Shown: one piece after another, positions 37,590 through 51,800 of the stretch
Layout: each line of letters starts with the position of its first letter
How positions within the stretch are numbered: the first letter of the stretch is position 1
NCBI GenBank assembly: GCA_949316235.1
Contig: OX438749.1
Coordinates: 5,040,914-5,104,913, forward strand
DNA: 64,000 nucleotides
DNA from: Oegoconia quadripuncta
Taxonomy: Eukaryota > Arthropoda > Insecta > Lepidoptera > Autostichidae
Direction: 5' to 3'
The notes under the pieces: model-generated
What the model saw: the letters and a program-made list of their open reading frames with translations, nothing else
Told to the model about the DNA's origin: nothing
Databases searched by the model: none
Position numbers and translations under genes: made by a program

Positions 37590-37887
37590 AGTAAAACAAG
37601 ACTAACAATCGTCATACTAGAAATTGTAACTCAAACAATCTCAAAATTCATTAAAACTAGATGGCGCTGATTAATAGCCAGCAAAGATAAAAGAAATATG
37701 CAAGACGATCAAGACAAAATTAAGATGATTTTCTTCATGTGCCTTAATTTATATAAAAATATAGATATTAATTGAAAGCAATAGTAATTTCAGTGTATTT
37801 ATTTGCAGGCTATGTCAGTGCTATCTAGTTTAAATGTATTTTGAGTTACTGTTTCTAGTATGACGATTGTCAGTCCTCGTTTTATTG
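37590..37887. repeat. Inverted repeat pair TGACAATCGTCATACTAGAAA
   Basis: Arms 37,590-37,672 and 37,815-37,887 share ACAATCGTCATACTAGAAA and the ACTAGATGGCGCTGA-type end. The spacer is about 140 bp. No coding. Confidence 0.6.
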
Positions 37888-38310
37888 GTCCATATTTCAT
37901 TATAAAATAGACAGCGCTCTGCTTGTTTTTGCTCCGTGTTCCTACGGTGAAGCTCGTTCCACTCACACAGACAAGCGCGTGTAACTGTGTCAAACTACTG
38001 CATCGCATTAGTATATAAACACAACAGATACATAGTTAACTAAATACTATTTTCGATTTTTCTCTTGAGCAGGTACAAAACAAATCAAATCAAACTTTGT
38101 ATTAAGAGGTAATACGGCGCTACTGCGCTCTCTAAAACTACAAAAATGACTAAAACAATGACTCTCTTCCTTATGCTACACAATAAATAAATAGCGAAGA
38201 TAACTGAGGTAATTCTTATACGAAATATTGTAATGCTTTGTTTACATCTAGCGAATGCTCGCCCGAGATGGTACTCGCATTACCACATGGAGTGTAAGAG
38301 TAGATCCGTG

Positions 38311-38518
38311 TTTTTTTTATGCACAACGGGTACTTGACCTCAATCACACCCGATGTTAAGTGAAGATGAGGTCGAAGGTGGAAGCGTACTGACCCGGATA
38401 CCCCAACACATTTGGGGGATTGGCTATCTTATCTCTGACAACCGGAAAACAACAATGCTATTAACATTGTTGCTTGGCGGCAGATTTAGATAAGATGGTG
38501 GTAGCTAGCCAGGCGGAG
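38311..38518 (-). mobile_element. SINE-A, 5'-truncated, reverse
   Basis: It starts with the T-run and GCACAACGGG (tail end) and stops after GGTGGTAGCTAGCCAGGCGG, so the tRNA head is absent. Confidence 0.85.
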
Positions 38519-40434
38519 GTTTTACGATCAAATTATCAAAGAAAATACATTATACTCTCCATTACCTGTACAATACTTTTGCATTTAAGGCAAGTATCGA
38601 ACGCTATTCTAATCCAAATAGACTATTACACAAGAGTAAGCTCCGTGGATTTTACTCTCTCGGTCGAGTACTCGCTAAATGTAAACATGGCTTCAGCGAC
38701 AGAATCACACAATACAAACTAACCGTTTACGTAATATAATGAGAAGTTACTAATTAATAGTTGTTACAAGTGCAAGAGTGATGATGAGTAAATAGTCTTT
38801 GAATATAAACCTACATTAGAACTCTTTTGTTTTGGCTTGGTTACCTAAGCTACGGCTATCGTCTTATATTACATTCTTTTACAAATTACAAAATCACTAT
38901 TAAACAACTAGGTGGTAGGCTGTATTCAGAGCGAAAGCAAACCCGACTTCACTCAAAACGTTTGCCTAAAACTTAAGTCATTCCGAAACTTGTAATTCCA
39001 CGCATCTGAACGCAGCCTTACAAAAGGGTCCACAAACACTAAGGCAACATTGTAAAGCTGTGTGTACATTGTCACCTTCGAGTAGACAAATGGAGAGTTC
39101 TCATTTCGTTTTCCCACAAATAAAATTGCTCCATTCATTATTTCGGTTCTCTCTAAAGCCAACAACCGCGATCCTTCCGCAATCCGTAAGCGTTAACTTA
39201 TTATCCTTGATATAGACAAGCAAATAAGTTTGGTGTCGTAGGAACTAATGGGTTAATCAGGTGTTATTTATTGCCGATGTGTATGGCGAATAGATCAGTG
39301 GATTACGTTACATCATGCGTTCTACTACCAAGGAGTACCATGGGAAACATCATTTTACATTTCTTTTTTATATCTCCCATAACATAAAATTCTAACTTGA
39401 CATAAAAAAAGCGACAGTCTTCCTTTAATTTGATACATAATGTTTATTAATGAATGAGTTTTGATTTGAGTCCAAATTGATTTTAAAAACAGTTCACGTA
39501 TTGTGCTGAAACACCGTGACATTCTTGCTATGTTGACTTCACTAAATACTAGTTTGGTATGCTATGACATGAAGTTAGCTACGTGTCACGATTGCAGGTC
39601 GCGCTTACTCCCACTTCAACTGTCATAGCTGGCTGTCAACTGAGAAAACACTTCCATGTAATCTCTTCCCTCCACGACTGTGTAATTATTTCCTATCCGT
39701 TTATAGATGGCAAGCAATTATATTATAAGTAAAAAGAGGTACGATTCCACGAGCTCACCAAGTCCCATTTAAAACTATGAAGAAGAAAAATATGCTAATT
39801 GGCCAATCTGAACTCATGTTTCGCGTTGTCGATGGACACGTGTGATTTATAGTACTTCTTTTTATATATAATATCATTGGTGGCAAAGCTTGACATTACA
39901 TTTATGATGGGTGTTTTCCCACAACCGGCTAGGAAACATGAAATAGGAGTAAGTGGTGGATCACGATTGTTGAACGCTTGTCCTCTCATCCTAGGTGCAA
40001 CCAGCAGCTAGGTTGCTAAGGTGCTGTGAATTTCCACAGAATAATTTATTCCTGTAATTTTCAATTCTATTCTACGGTGCATTGAGGATGATTTGACTGA
40101 TGGTGATTTAGAAGTGTTTATTTATAAATTATCAGCTCCAATCATTCCTGTAGATACAATTGCCATTCCAAAATTGGAGCCGTGAAAGCAATCAGCAAAG
40201 GATCGGCTGCCGTACCTTGTTTCGTATCAGTCGGTAATTACATTAATACATAATTATTCCGGCAAATGTCTACCATATCACTAATATTACTGTAACTCTA
40301 AGATATTTTATATTAAATTATGTCAATAAGCGGATTTCTAAGTACTTGCGTCCAGGGTACTTGGACTTGCAGTCCTTTGTATATTATAAAAACAAGTGGA
40401 AGTCGGCGTGACAGGTATGCCATAAATATGCGGA
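38519..40434. other. Intergenic DNA without recognised genes
   Basis: A short reverse frame near 39,795-39,989 contains GCGKT but lacks any other NTPase feature, so it is not called. Confidence 0.55.
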
Positions 40435-40745
40435 GTTAGCCAAACTTGACGCCCAGGGAAGTGATTCTCACGCGTTTGAGATTTCATATCGAAATACATC
40501 GATATGGATGTCACTTTCACACACGCATATACATGTGAAAGGGATCGACTTGCCAATGTCTATCGCAGTGAAATGTCGAATACGCGAGAATCGGGATCCT
40601 GCACCCTGATTCCCGCGCACTCGACATTTGACTATCGATAGACATCAATAGGTTTGTCAAATTTGCACTCTCACATAAGTGTGAAAGATATAGACATACC
40701 AATGTCTATCAACAATTAAATGTAGAGTGCGTGAAAATCGGGGTG
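40435..40745. repeat. Imperfect palindrome with GATTCCCGCGCACTCGACAT units
   Basis: AATGTCGAATACGCGAGAAT faces GATTCCCGCGCACTCGACAT in inverted order around 40,597, and CCAATGTCTATCGCA has an inverted partner ACTATCGATAGACAT further out. A third related unit (TACCAATGTCTATCAAC..GCGTGAAAATCGGGG) follows at 40,697-40,745. It resembles a decayed foldback element. Confidence 0.6.
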
Positions 40746-40904
40746 CTGGTCGTGTTCTGTCGACTCTATAATTGAAAAAGACTATAGTTGCAATTAATAT
40801 TATCCAAAACTATCTTTAAATTTTGACAATTTAATGTCAATTAATTAGACGAAGGGTTTATTTCTGTTACACAATACTTAGGTGTGTTTGCCGACATTTC
40901 CTCT

Positions 40905-41047
40905 TGTTTTCCTGTTCCGTGTGTCGTAGATCTGCGCTTGAGCATAGCTAGAAAAAGATGCCGCTATATGAGTTACATAAAGCTGTCCCTTTTTCACTGT
41001 CCTCAAGCGGAGACCTCTGTTTGAGTAACATTCTGAAATACGGGCCT
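40905..41047. repeat. Dispersed repeat ACGGGCC...AACATTCTGAAATA, copy 1
   Basis: AAGCTGTCCCTTTTTCACTG and GTAACATTCTGAAATACGGG match 31,738-31,858 in order and spacing. Probably a MITE; the ends resemble GGCCCGTATTTCAG. Confidence 0.7.
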
Positions 41048-42611
41048 TATACGCAATGCGAACACATGATCCCGCAACACAGAACGCTCTAATTACGGTA
41101 CATGTATCGACATACATGAGGCCATGTATACATGTTCACAACAAAATTTCCGTGTTCTTCTTTTGCATTGATTATACACAGAACACATTTCCAATTTTCT
41201 ACATTTACTATGATGAAGTCGTTAATTTACTGCCTCCATTGGCATCTATTCACAATTTACTTTATGAATTCACCTCAAATCTAATGCCGATTCCTGTACC
41301 GCCGAAGCGTTCTACAACAGCGTTCCGATTGTGGTCATATAAGCGAGGCTATGTTACAAGTTATACACGGGGTAAGTAGCCAGCTAAAAAGCGATTGGCT
41401 GGCAAGCGCCCGTTGCGACAATACCGCGTCCGCGTGCGTGGAGCCTTACATGAAAACACTTAAGATTTAAAAATGATCTAACAATTTCTATCGAACACCA
41501 ACTCACTAACATCCAGAGATTTTAGATCGTGCTATAACAGTGCGTGGTTCAATGCAAATTCACATTAACGTGGTCTATTCTTGAATTGTCTTACTACACG
41601 ATTTTAAGAGTAAAATACGCAATGTTGAAAGACCGTCAAACATGTGCCTAATCGGTTACGAATTTTCGGGTCATATTAAAACTGAATGACGTCGAAGCAG
41701 CTTGTACAAATAAATGTGAGGGAAATGGATTTGAGCTCAGCTATAAAGACACCCACTTATGAGAATTAATGTTAATAAATTCAAATAACAGCTTTTTCAA
41801 TCACATTGTAGGGAATCTATAATGTGGAGAAAGAGGGAAGATGTTTCAGCTAATCATTGATAGTGGCCTCTTGCCTATGTGCACTGGCATGAGAAAACTT
41901 CATTTGATTGGTTGGCTGAAGTATATGAATCACCTTTCCCCGTACTATGTAAGGTAGCATATACATTAAGTGGTACCCAATAAACGAATTCATAAACAAA
42001 CTCAAAAAAGTTTTATTTCGTACATTATAAAAATAACATTTGAAAACGTCATGCATGATATATCGGTCATTCACAAGGCAAACTCCTCAGAGAAGAACGA
42101 GCAAGAAAACTAGAGGTTGCTTTTTTATAATAAATATTTTTACAATTTATGATTCGACAAATAAAAAAAAAATACGACTGGATATCGCCGAACGATTCGT
42201 GTCAATGTATTCTTATCATAGAGATGTATATTGTCTCTCCAAGTCTCCACACCTCACTGCGACTGCTAGGTACCTTACATACGTATGGGGAAGGTGGTTC
42301 ATAAACTACAGGCTTAAGTACCGGCTCCACAATATATATTCCTTATAATTTTTGTTTTGTATTTGTAGATTGTCAGTGCTCCACATTATTATCATACTAA
42401 AATCGGATAAGGAAATCATCGCGAAGAATGCTTCGCATACGGAAGGGTATACGCAAAGAACGTGCATTGACAGTTTTTCCTTTTCTAAAAAGAATGAATG
42501 CCTAATTTTAAGTACAATATTATATTCTTTTAAGTGACCTTTTTTTTTAATCCTCACTCAAAACTCCAGCCTGAAAATCCAGTTTGTAAAATACCTCGTC
42601 TCAATAATCTA
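41048..42611. other. Region downstream of BTAF1
   Basis: It should contain the BTAF1 3' UTR next to 42,612. No other gene is seen. The candidate AATAAA at 42,017-42,012 (minus) is weak evidence for the transcript end. Confidence 0.5.
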
Positions 42612-42861
42612 TCAAGCGCTCATTTTATTCAAGCCCTTAATGAAGTTGGTCATGTCGTATTCCTCCTCGTACTGTTTATCGTCCCAGAGGTCGGGCAGCG
42701 TTTCCAGGGCGGCCTTGACCCCGGAGGATGAGCCAGGCTGCGGCTGCCCACCGCTGGATAGCTGGAACAGGTCCAGTAGTTGTTCGGTGCCCATAGTCTC
42801 CATTGCTGCGTTCTCGCTGCTGATAACGGCGTTCGCCGTTTGAAGTTTGAACCTTTGTAAT
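42612..42861 (-). CDS. BTAF1: BTAF1 exon W12 (C-terminus and stop)
   Basis: The terminal coding exon starts [20 protein letters not shown], then [11 protein letters not shown], and near the end [15 protein letters not shown], closing with TGA at 42,614-42,612. The MGTDQLLDLF and LPELWD..QYE motifs are diagnostic of the BTAF1 C-terminus. A candidate polyadenylation hexamer (AATAAA on the minus strand) occurs at 42,017-42,012, but nothing else supports it as the true 3' end. Confidence 0.95.
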
Positions 42862-45800
42862 CTGGAAAGAGAAATGTATTCATATTACACATTTTACGTA
42901 TTGATATTTGGATAGTTGGGTGTCTTTATAATTTATACATCCGTTATGTAGTATCCATAGTACAATTACCCATATCGAGTTATGTAATCTGACAGTTACA
43001 AGTTACATATATATCTCACAAATCACAATATTCTCTTTCGTCCAAAACATAATCTTTAGGGCAATTTAGTAAGAGCAGCTCTATGTCACATACTGCCTAG
43101 TTTTGGTCGATTACCTTCGGAAACATGAAGTTAGTCGATGCCCATTATTTACCTTGAAGTACTGTAAGTACTTTGAGACTAGATAATTGGTGTACTGTGT
43201 CCGTCCCATTCCTATCAGTAAAGTAACCTGTCGGCAATCATCGCCATGATCTTGGTGGAACTTGCGTAAAAACAGTCTATCTGCAAACTTCCCCGAAGCA
43301 TTAGTGTGGGGGGAGGGGACCGTTCGCGCGCGTTCTTGTACTAAAAGCAGTAGTAGTCTGAATGGAGATGAAGGCCAAGATGAGGTCAATATGTTTTGCG
43401 TGTGGCTGTGTATATATGTATATGTTTAGGACGGCCTTATGATGATGAAATGAGGATATTAACCCGAGTATCTTCTCCTCGAGGGTGCCCCTGGTGATAA
43501 GGCGGTAAACGTTGACGACTTTCTTCTGTCCGATGCGATGCGCGCGGTCCATGGCCTGCAAGTCCTTCATGGGGTTCCAGTCATGCTCCACGAAGATGAC
43601 GGTATCGGCGCCGGTCAGGTTCAAGCCGAGACCGCCCACCTGCAGACGAGTGGGATTATAAACATAATACCATACCGTTTTACAAGCTTTTATTTAGTTT
43701 GTAAAGTTCGTATGTAAGTTGTCCGTTTCAAAATTTGTAGCCAATTTTTCAACCACTTGCTGGTATCTGATTGAGCTGAAATTTGGCATAATTATGGAAA
43801 TTCGGTGTGACAATATAAAATGGTAGCGTCGATGATCTGATGATGGAGCCGGGATGTAGGGATTGGAACTCCGTGATGGCAAATGGAATGGATAAGTCGA
43901 ATTTGGGTTAGGTTAGGTGATAACCGCCTCCGTGGCTCAATGTAAACAACATTGGGTTTACGATTCGGAGGTCGCGGGTTCGATCCCCAGCGGTACATGT
44001 TTAAGTACTCGGTTTGGTTGGTGGTAGGGCATTTTAAATGTCCGCCTGGCTAGCTACCATCATCTTATCTAAATCTGCCGCCAAGCAGCAATGTTAATAT
44101 AGCATTGTTGTGTTCCGGTTGTCAGAGATAAGATAGCCAGTCCCCTAAAAGTGTTGGGGTTTCCGGGTCAGTACGCTTCCACCTTCGACCTCATCTTCAC
44201 TTAACATCAGGTGTGATTGAGGTCAAGTACCAACCCGTTGTGCATAAAAAAAAAAAGGTTTGTTAGCACTTTCCATTTCACATGACGACGAGGGCCTAAA
44301 GATGGAGCCAGAAGATTTCCACTGGAACTCCTTGATGGACTTTATGTTACTCGTCTTTAAACTAGAATAATATGTGATCATTATATGTAGGTAGTATTAA
44401 AAACTTGTGTTTAACTGTATTTTTAATATAGAATTTATTTTCAAGTTTTTTTGAAGTTACGAAATTTTTTCGCTGAAACCTAGTAAAAGCCAATTTTTAT
44501 CTGACTCTTCTGTAGGCTAACCACATGACCGATTTTGAATTGTAAGGTGCCGTAAAATCCCCAGTGTCATAAAAAAAAAAAAAAAACCAACACCCACACA
44601 AAGTGGCGTCTGCTTCCAAGCATTCCAGCGAATGGTTTGAGAGATTTTGAAGTAGTAGGCAGTTTCTTTTTTATATGCAGTCTGGTTTTTTGGTTTTTAT
44701 ATACCTAGTTATGTTATAGTTAGTTGTGCATTGTCTTTTGAAGTTTCGGAGGAATTTTTCTCACTTTCCCCGGTGGCCACTCCCCGGTGCTGGTAAAGGA
44801 ATAATTCGATTGTTCTTCTCGATTATCTATTTTTTTTTATGCACAACGGGTTAGCAGTTGATCTCAATCACACCTGATGAAGATGAACACAGTGAAGACG
44901 AGGCCGGAGGTGGCAGCGAATTGACATGGAAACCCCACTTGGGGGGCTGGCTATCTTATCTCTGACAACCAGAATACAATAATGCTATTAACATTGCTGT
45001 TTGGTGGCAGATTTAGATTATATGGATGGTGGATCTATGTAAATATGAGAAATAAGGTCACAAACAGTTACTTAAATAGCAGTTAGAAAAACAGGCCGAC
45101 ATATTTGTCATTTATAATATAGCATGGATTACCTGTGTAGTGAGCAGCAGCAGGTCGATGGAGACGTCACCGTTGAACCTGGTGACGATGGCGTGGCGCT
45201 GGTGAGGAGGCACCGACCCGTCCAGCCGCAGGTACGTGACGGCCGGCAGGTGACGACGAAGCAGGTCTCTCTCCACGATGTCCAGCATCTTCTTCAGCTG
45301 GCAGAACACAAGGGCCCGGTGTTGGGAGACCACCACTTCGGAGTCAGAGTCGGCCGTCGTACCGATACCGCAGTCGAGGAGTAGCTGTCTGTATTACAAT
45401 ATATTAATTATTATCGTGCGAGGAGACTCTTTTACAGGTTTTGAACCTGTGCTATATCCCAAATCAAATCTCTAGAGCGGAACTATCTCTAGGGCTTGGT
45501 CCAAAAAATTATAATGAACTAGAAGTCGGCATGTGGTATATTTGTTTGTTTGTTTGTTTGTAAACGCTTTATTGTACAAAAAGGCAATACATTAATTTTG
45601 CATATTTATTTATATATATAATTTTATCTTATTTTTTTTTTTATAAAATAATTTTCAATTGTTGTGTACACTATTTTCTGCCCAATCTAATAAACACTAT
45701 GTATATCTAAGGTTTGCTGGTAGAATACTCTATCGGAGTTAAGCTCGCCTTTGTACATTTTATATACAATGCATATTTCTGTAATAATTTTGTGTACAAT

Positions 45801-48800
45801 AAAGATATTAAGAGTATCACCACTAGTAGCGTGACAGGCGAGATAAACGTTTATGTCGCGCGAGATAATATTTGTCCTGCCCATTCGCTTGGACGAAATA
45901 TACAACTATCCCACTCTCACACCTATGTCGCGCGCGACAAACGATATCATGCTACAGGAGCAGATTTGAGATTCATCTTACATTTGCATTTAAAGTGACA
46001 TTTATATTTGCTTTGACATTTACTTCAACATTATCTGATCACAATTCTTAATTATTGGATGCATAAAAGGGCAATACCTGTGATTTGATTTATGATTATT
46101 TCTATTTGTTAATGATAATAGTTCGAAGAATAAACAATAAAGAATACCTTGAACCTACCAATCGTTGTCAATTATAAAAAAAAAAAAACAGATTTCGCGC
46201 TTCCCACCAACCGTCGTAGCCCATTGAAAATAGCTTTGATGATCATTCATTTTCCTGCCCTTATCCCACTCTAGGTGGGGTCGGCACAACATGTCATCCT
46301 CTTCCACTCTCTATCAGCCGTCATCTCCTTACTCACCCCTTTCACATACATATCATTCCTCACGCAGTCTACCCACACCTTCTTTGATCTTCCTCTACCT
46401 CTGTATCCCTCCACATTCATACTTAACACTCGTCTTAAGGCACATAGCCTTTCATCCCTCCTCATAACACTGCCACTTTTAGACTTCCTCTGATTTACTC
46501 ATTCGTGATCTTATCCATTCTAGTCACACCACACATCCATCTTAGAATTCTCATCTCTGTCACATACATTCTACTTTCGTCAGTTTCTTTCGTTGCCCAA
46601 CATTCATATCCATACATGGTGACAGGTGTTATGATGGTTTTGTAAATTTTCCCCTTGAGTTTCAGGGGCATCCGTGGGTCACATGTAGTCCCAGAAACCT
46701 GTCGCCATTTCATCCATCCTGCATTTACTATGTTCCTCACGTCCTGGTCAATATTGCCGTCGTTCTGAAGTAATAAACCTAGGTACCGGAAATTTGAGCT
46801 AATTGGTAGCAACTCCCCGCTTAAGGCTATATTGGAAAAACTGGATGTACCACCAAAGTCGCAGAACAGATGTTCGGTTTTCTTTCTGCTGATCTTCAGT
46901 CCGACACCCTCCAGTTTTTCTCGCCAAATAGCTTTGATGATATAAGAGAAAGAATGGTCAACTTTGGAGTAGGCTTCGAAACAATCCTCTCTAGTCGTAT
47001 ACTAGAGAACAACAAATATAACAAAATTTGAAAATTCCAAAGCTACAACTTTTGGCATTTTCCATTTTTGAAAATACATATTTAATGTTAAAAAAGTGTA
47101 CTAACTTGAGTGCGGGTAGCTTGGCCGAGTGATCTATGTCGTCGAGAGTGGAGTGCTGCGCTGCGAGCTGAGTCATCACCCGGCTCATTTCAGGGTGTTC
47201 GGGCGTGAGCACCAGCTTCGGATGGTTGCACACGTTCTGAAGGTAGTGGAGTGCCTGGGGAGGTTGGACAAATTGGAAAGGTAACCTCATGGGCACTTCT
47301 AGGCAGTCGTCCGTCATACAAGTGGCGTGTTGTCGCTTGAAGGACGCGGAATTTCATATGCTATTCGTTTTCGATTAACGAAATTAAGCAATATCTGGCG
47401 CGGTCAGCATTTGGATGGGTAACCACTAGTGGCATTTTCATACGATTTTTTCCTAAACCTGAGCCAGTGTGGTGTAAGAAAGTAGTAAATATAGGTAATT
47501 TTTTTTTTTTTTAATATTTCGGACACTTACACCAATCATCTAGTCCCAAACTAAGCAAAGCTTGTGCTATGGATACTAGATAACGGATAAACATACATAA
47601 ATATTTATATAAACATCCAAGACTCGGGAATAAATGTTCGTATTCATCACACAAATATTTACCCCTAGTGGGATTCGAACCCGCAACCGTTGGTTTCGCT
47701 GATAGGGTCACTATCCACTACACCAATCGGTCGGTCGGTAAATACTTCATCATTATCATATCAGCCACAGAACATAGACTGCTGAACACAGGTCTCTCCA
47801 AAAAATTATTTAATAATAATAAGTATTTCGGACACTTACACCAACCTAGTCCCAAACTATGAAAAGCTTGTACTATGGACATTAGATAATGGATAAATAT
47901 TTACCCCGCGCGGGATTCGAATCCGCAACTACATCAATCGGTCGTCAACTTTTGTATACAGGGTGAATTTGAATTCGTGTAATTCCCATTACCTAGTGAC
48001 GCCATTCTCGATTACGAACAACTTTACCCAAGGAACCATGGTCCAAATTTTCGGTTACCCAACCGGTTTTCGGTATACAAAGTAAACCATTCTGAAACCA
48101 ACTTTAGTAAGGAAGTCCAACAATTTTAGCTAATTCCGCTATGGTTCCTGGTGGAAGTTGTACGTAATACGGAGTGGAGTCACAAGGCGAAAGTTAATAA
48201 TATAATAAAATCTTTGCACATACACACAGCGCCATCTAGTTCCACACTAAGTAACTAGGATTGTATTATAGATACCAGATGGTTGATAAACTACACAAAT
48301 ACATTTTTTTTTGTAAATAAATACATATATAAATGAAAAACATCCATAACTCGGGAACACATGTCTGTATTCATCATACAAACATATGCCCCTAGCGGGA
48401 TTCGAACCCGCGACCTTTTGGTATAGCAGCAGAGTTTCTAACCACTACACCAAACGGGTCGTCAAACTTTGTCGGACTATGATAATGATGAAGTATTTAA
48501 ATGGGACCGCACTAGAAATATTGCCTTTCATACAACAATAAAGTCATTAAAATCGATTTACAAACGTCGCAGATAACCGGTAACATAAAAAAACAGCCAG
48601 TTATAGGCCCACCTGGAAGACGTGTGTATGAGCGGAGTCCATCTCGTGCATATGCTCCCGCGAGAAGTGCTCGTACAGTCGCCTTTGTAAAGGACTTAGT
48701 TCGCAGTAGTAGTCCTGCGTGATCTTTGGAGGCAGCTCTTTGAGGACGTCCTCTTTCACGCGCCGCAGGAGGAACGGCAACACCTGTAGTCGAAGTACAA

Positions 48801-51800
48801 TGTAATTTATAACATATTGAGGGTTGCAGGAGGTTATTAAGCGAAACCAGTCATGTTTGGTAGACGTATTGTATTGTCAATAGTCATACTCATAAGCTGA
48901 TTGTATATCAGAATGTTTGTTATAATAAATAAATATTCTTTCATTCATTCAAAGAGCAGAGAGCGAATAATACAATAAAATATATTTAATTCGTGCTTAG
49001 TCAACTACGTGCGTCACATAGAGCGTTATATATAGGTACTAAGCCAAAGTTGTAGGCAGTTCGTAATGACATTTTTCATAAATTTGCTGTGCCCTAACAG
49101 GGTGACTAAGTTAGAAGCACCATTTATCATAAGACACCGTTATTGTACACTTAGGGTCTGTTTCACGACCTTCTGATAAAATTTCAGATAGCAATCTAGC
49201 AGATAGCTTATCCGACGGTTAAAACTAGCTGATATTTTTTCTCCTGTTTCACCATCTAAGCGTCTGATAAACTAACTGGCAGATAATTATCCAATACTTT
49301 GTTTGACAGTCGGAGTGGCAACGTCGCATTTCGAGTATTACGTTCAGTTACAAAAAACTTTTATAGCACATTACGTTTCATATAATCTCGAAAAATAGTA
49401 TTTTTTTCCAAAGAAAGTCATGTTAACATTATTTATGGAATTATGGTTTATTATTTACTCATAATTCAGTTTATAAAAGTTATAAAAAAACGTTACAATT
49501 ATTACAAAATTCCATCACGTAAAAAGGAACGCTTGTACATCCATCACTTCACTCACTTTGATCCTTTCATCTTCTATCAAAGACAACACATAAGTTACTG
49601 CTTCTTTAGTCAATCGAAATCTAATCCTAAAGTCTTGATCATCGTATAGTTGTTCGTATTCAAGAGTAGCGTCACCAGTTAATAGGAATTACATGAGTTC
49701 ACTCTGTGTGTGAATGGGTGCGTGCTGTGTGACGTCACCTGTCTGTGCAGCGCCTCGCAGGCGAGCGCACCGGCCTGCAGCTGGTGCGGCGTGGCCTTGG
49801 CGTCGCGCGCCGCCAGGATGGGCCGCGAGTAGCGAGACGTGAACTGCCGCTCCGTACCCAGCAGGCCCGGCATCAGGAAATCGAACAGCGACCACAGCTC
49901 CAGCACATTGTTCTGCAAGTCACGTTACCCAATCTATATATGTATGTATATGTGGGTTATCCGGTCATGCCGATGAGGTGACTAGATATAGCAGATTATG
50001 TAACTACATCGGTATCGTTATCGATTAAGTTGACCAATGAGAAACCGTTAAATTGCCGAGCGAGCGGTGAGCCAACCAATCACATGTCTAAACGTGAACG
50101 ATGACGATAACGATGAAATTATGTAGCACATAACATTAACAAGTAAACATTAAATTAGTTGGGACTATAAGGCCCAAACAGTTGTCTGCATACTGTAAGA
50201 GTTCTCCTTTAGATCCCCAGATCCGATATCATACAACGTCGGAAAAGCACAAGTATACATACTTCTTGCAATCTCGTTAATCTCGCGTGATCTCGTAAAA
50301 TTTTCGGCCGAGATTAATCTCGGTAAATAGGCCGATATCTCACGGGAACGAGGTTGCATTTCCAAAGGGGAACTGAGCCCCAAAAAATCTTAAAAAGTTG
50401 ACTCACCTGTATTGGCGTTCCAGACAATATCAACCTATGGTTAGCAACTAGCTGCTTTATGGCTTGGAATGCCTTCGTCTTCCCGTTCTTGATTACGTGG
50501 CCCTCGTCCAATATGCAATAGTTCCACTTGATGCTGCTGAAGAAGTCTATGTCCTTCCTCACGATGTCGTAGGACGCCACAATCAGGTTGTAATACTTCA
50601 CTTGAAGCCGAAGACGTTCCCGTTCCACCGGTGGGCCCACGTATTGGAGAGGTTTCAGGAAGTTGGAGGGAATGAATTTGTTGACTTCGAATACCCAGTG
50701 ACCTGAGAAATAAATCAAAGTCAAAAATTTATTCTTCAATGTGTTTCAATAAATTCCTTGTTTATTATTGTTATGCAATAAAAAATATCTCGCGTTTGCG
50801 ATGGCAAACAAGGAATTTTACGTGGATAATCTAAAGTTTATTTTATTTTGAGATAAAAATATCCTTTGAGTAGTGAAGAGAAGTGAAAAAAGAAAAAACC
50901 AGGTAGGTTGTGCACAATAATTTAAATCAAACTGATAATAAGACAGATAAATACTGGATATTATATTCGCTTCCAACTTTATACTAGTTGATGTCCAGCA
51001 TTGCAGCAAGCGGTCCCAATGGTAGCGGCTACCACCACGATGGGCTGCAGCGTCTTGTCCAGCCCCATGTTCAGCGCTGGCTAATGACCCACCTGTGAGA
51101 GTAGGCGGACAGACGACCAGGGATGGCATCAGGGGGGCGTGCTGCTGTGAACGCTCCCAATGGGAGCCGGCAACCACCACGATGGACTGCAGCGTCTTGC
51201 CCAGCCCCATGTCGTCGCACAGTACGCCGTGCAGCTTGTACTCGTTCAGGAAGCGTAGCCAGTTCACGCCGGCCTGTGGTCGGAAATGGCGGAGTCAGAC
51301 TCATTCACAGCACCTCATGTGCCGTTTTTTATACACGGTGCTAATTTAGTGGCTGTTATTCCGAAGCCAGTTTTATATTACCATTCATTCATAAACAGCC
51401 TTTCACGTTCCCACTGTTGGGGGCTCAGCCTCCTCTCACTGGGCGAGGGTATATACCCATTAATATGACCAAATCAGTTCTCATACATTTTGTTCGAGAG
51501 AATCTATATCGAACTTTTGTGTGGTACTGACAAGACAACATGACGCGAAAACTAGTAAATCGACCTTCACATTCTGACCTCAAAATATCACAATTTCTTT
51601 ACTAATTTTAACTTAGTAGAAGAGCGAGGACTCCTGGTACAGGTATTTATTTCCTTAATCCTCAGCAATTAAATACTGTATTGTAAAGTATGGTTACAGA
51701 ATAATTAATTCATCAAGGTCAAACCTGTTGATAACTCCTCAGCTCAGCGGACACCGGCACTGGTATCTTATAATCCTTGATCGATTTAGGATTGAACAGC

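Noticed and set aside
39795..39989. Possible P-loop NTPase fragment (AGCGKT) on the minus strand
   Set aside because: The GxxxxGKT pattern is incomplete, no Walker B follows, and the frame is only 64 codons.
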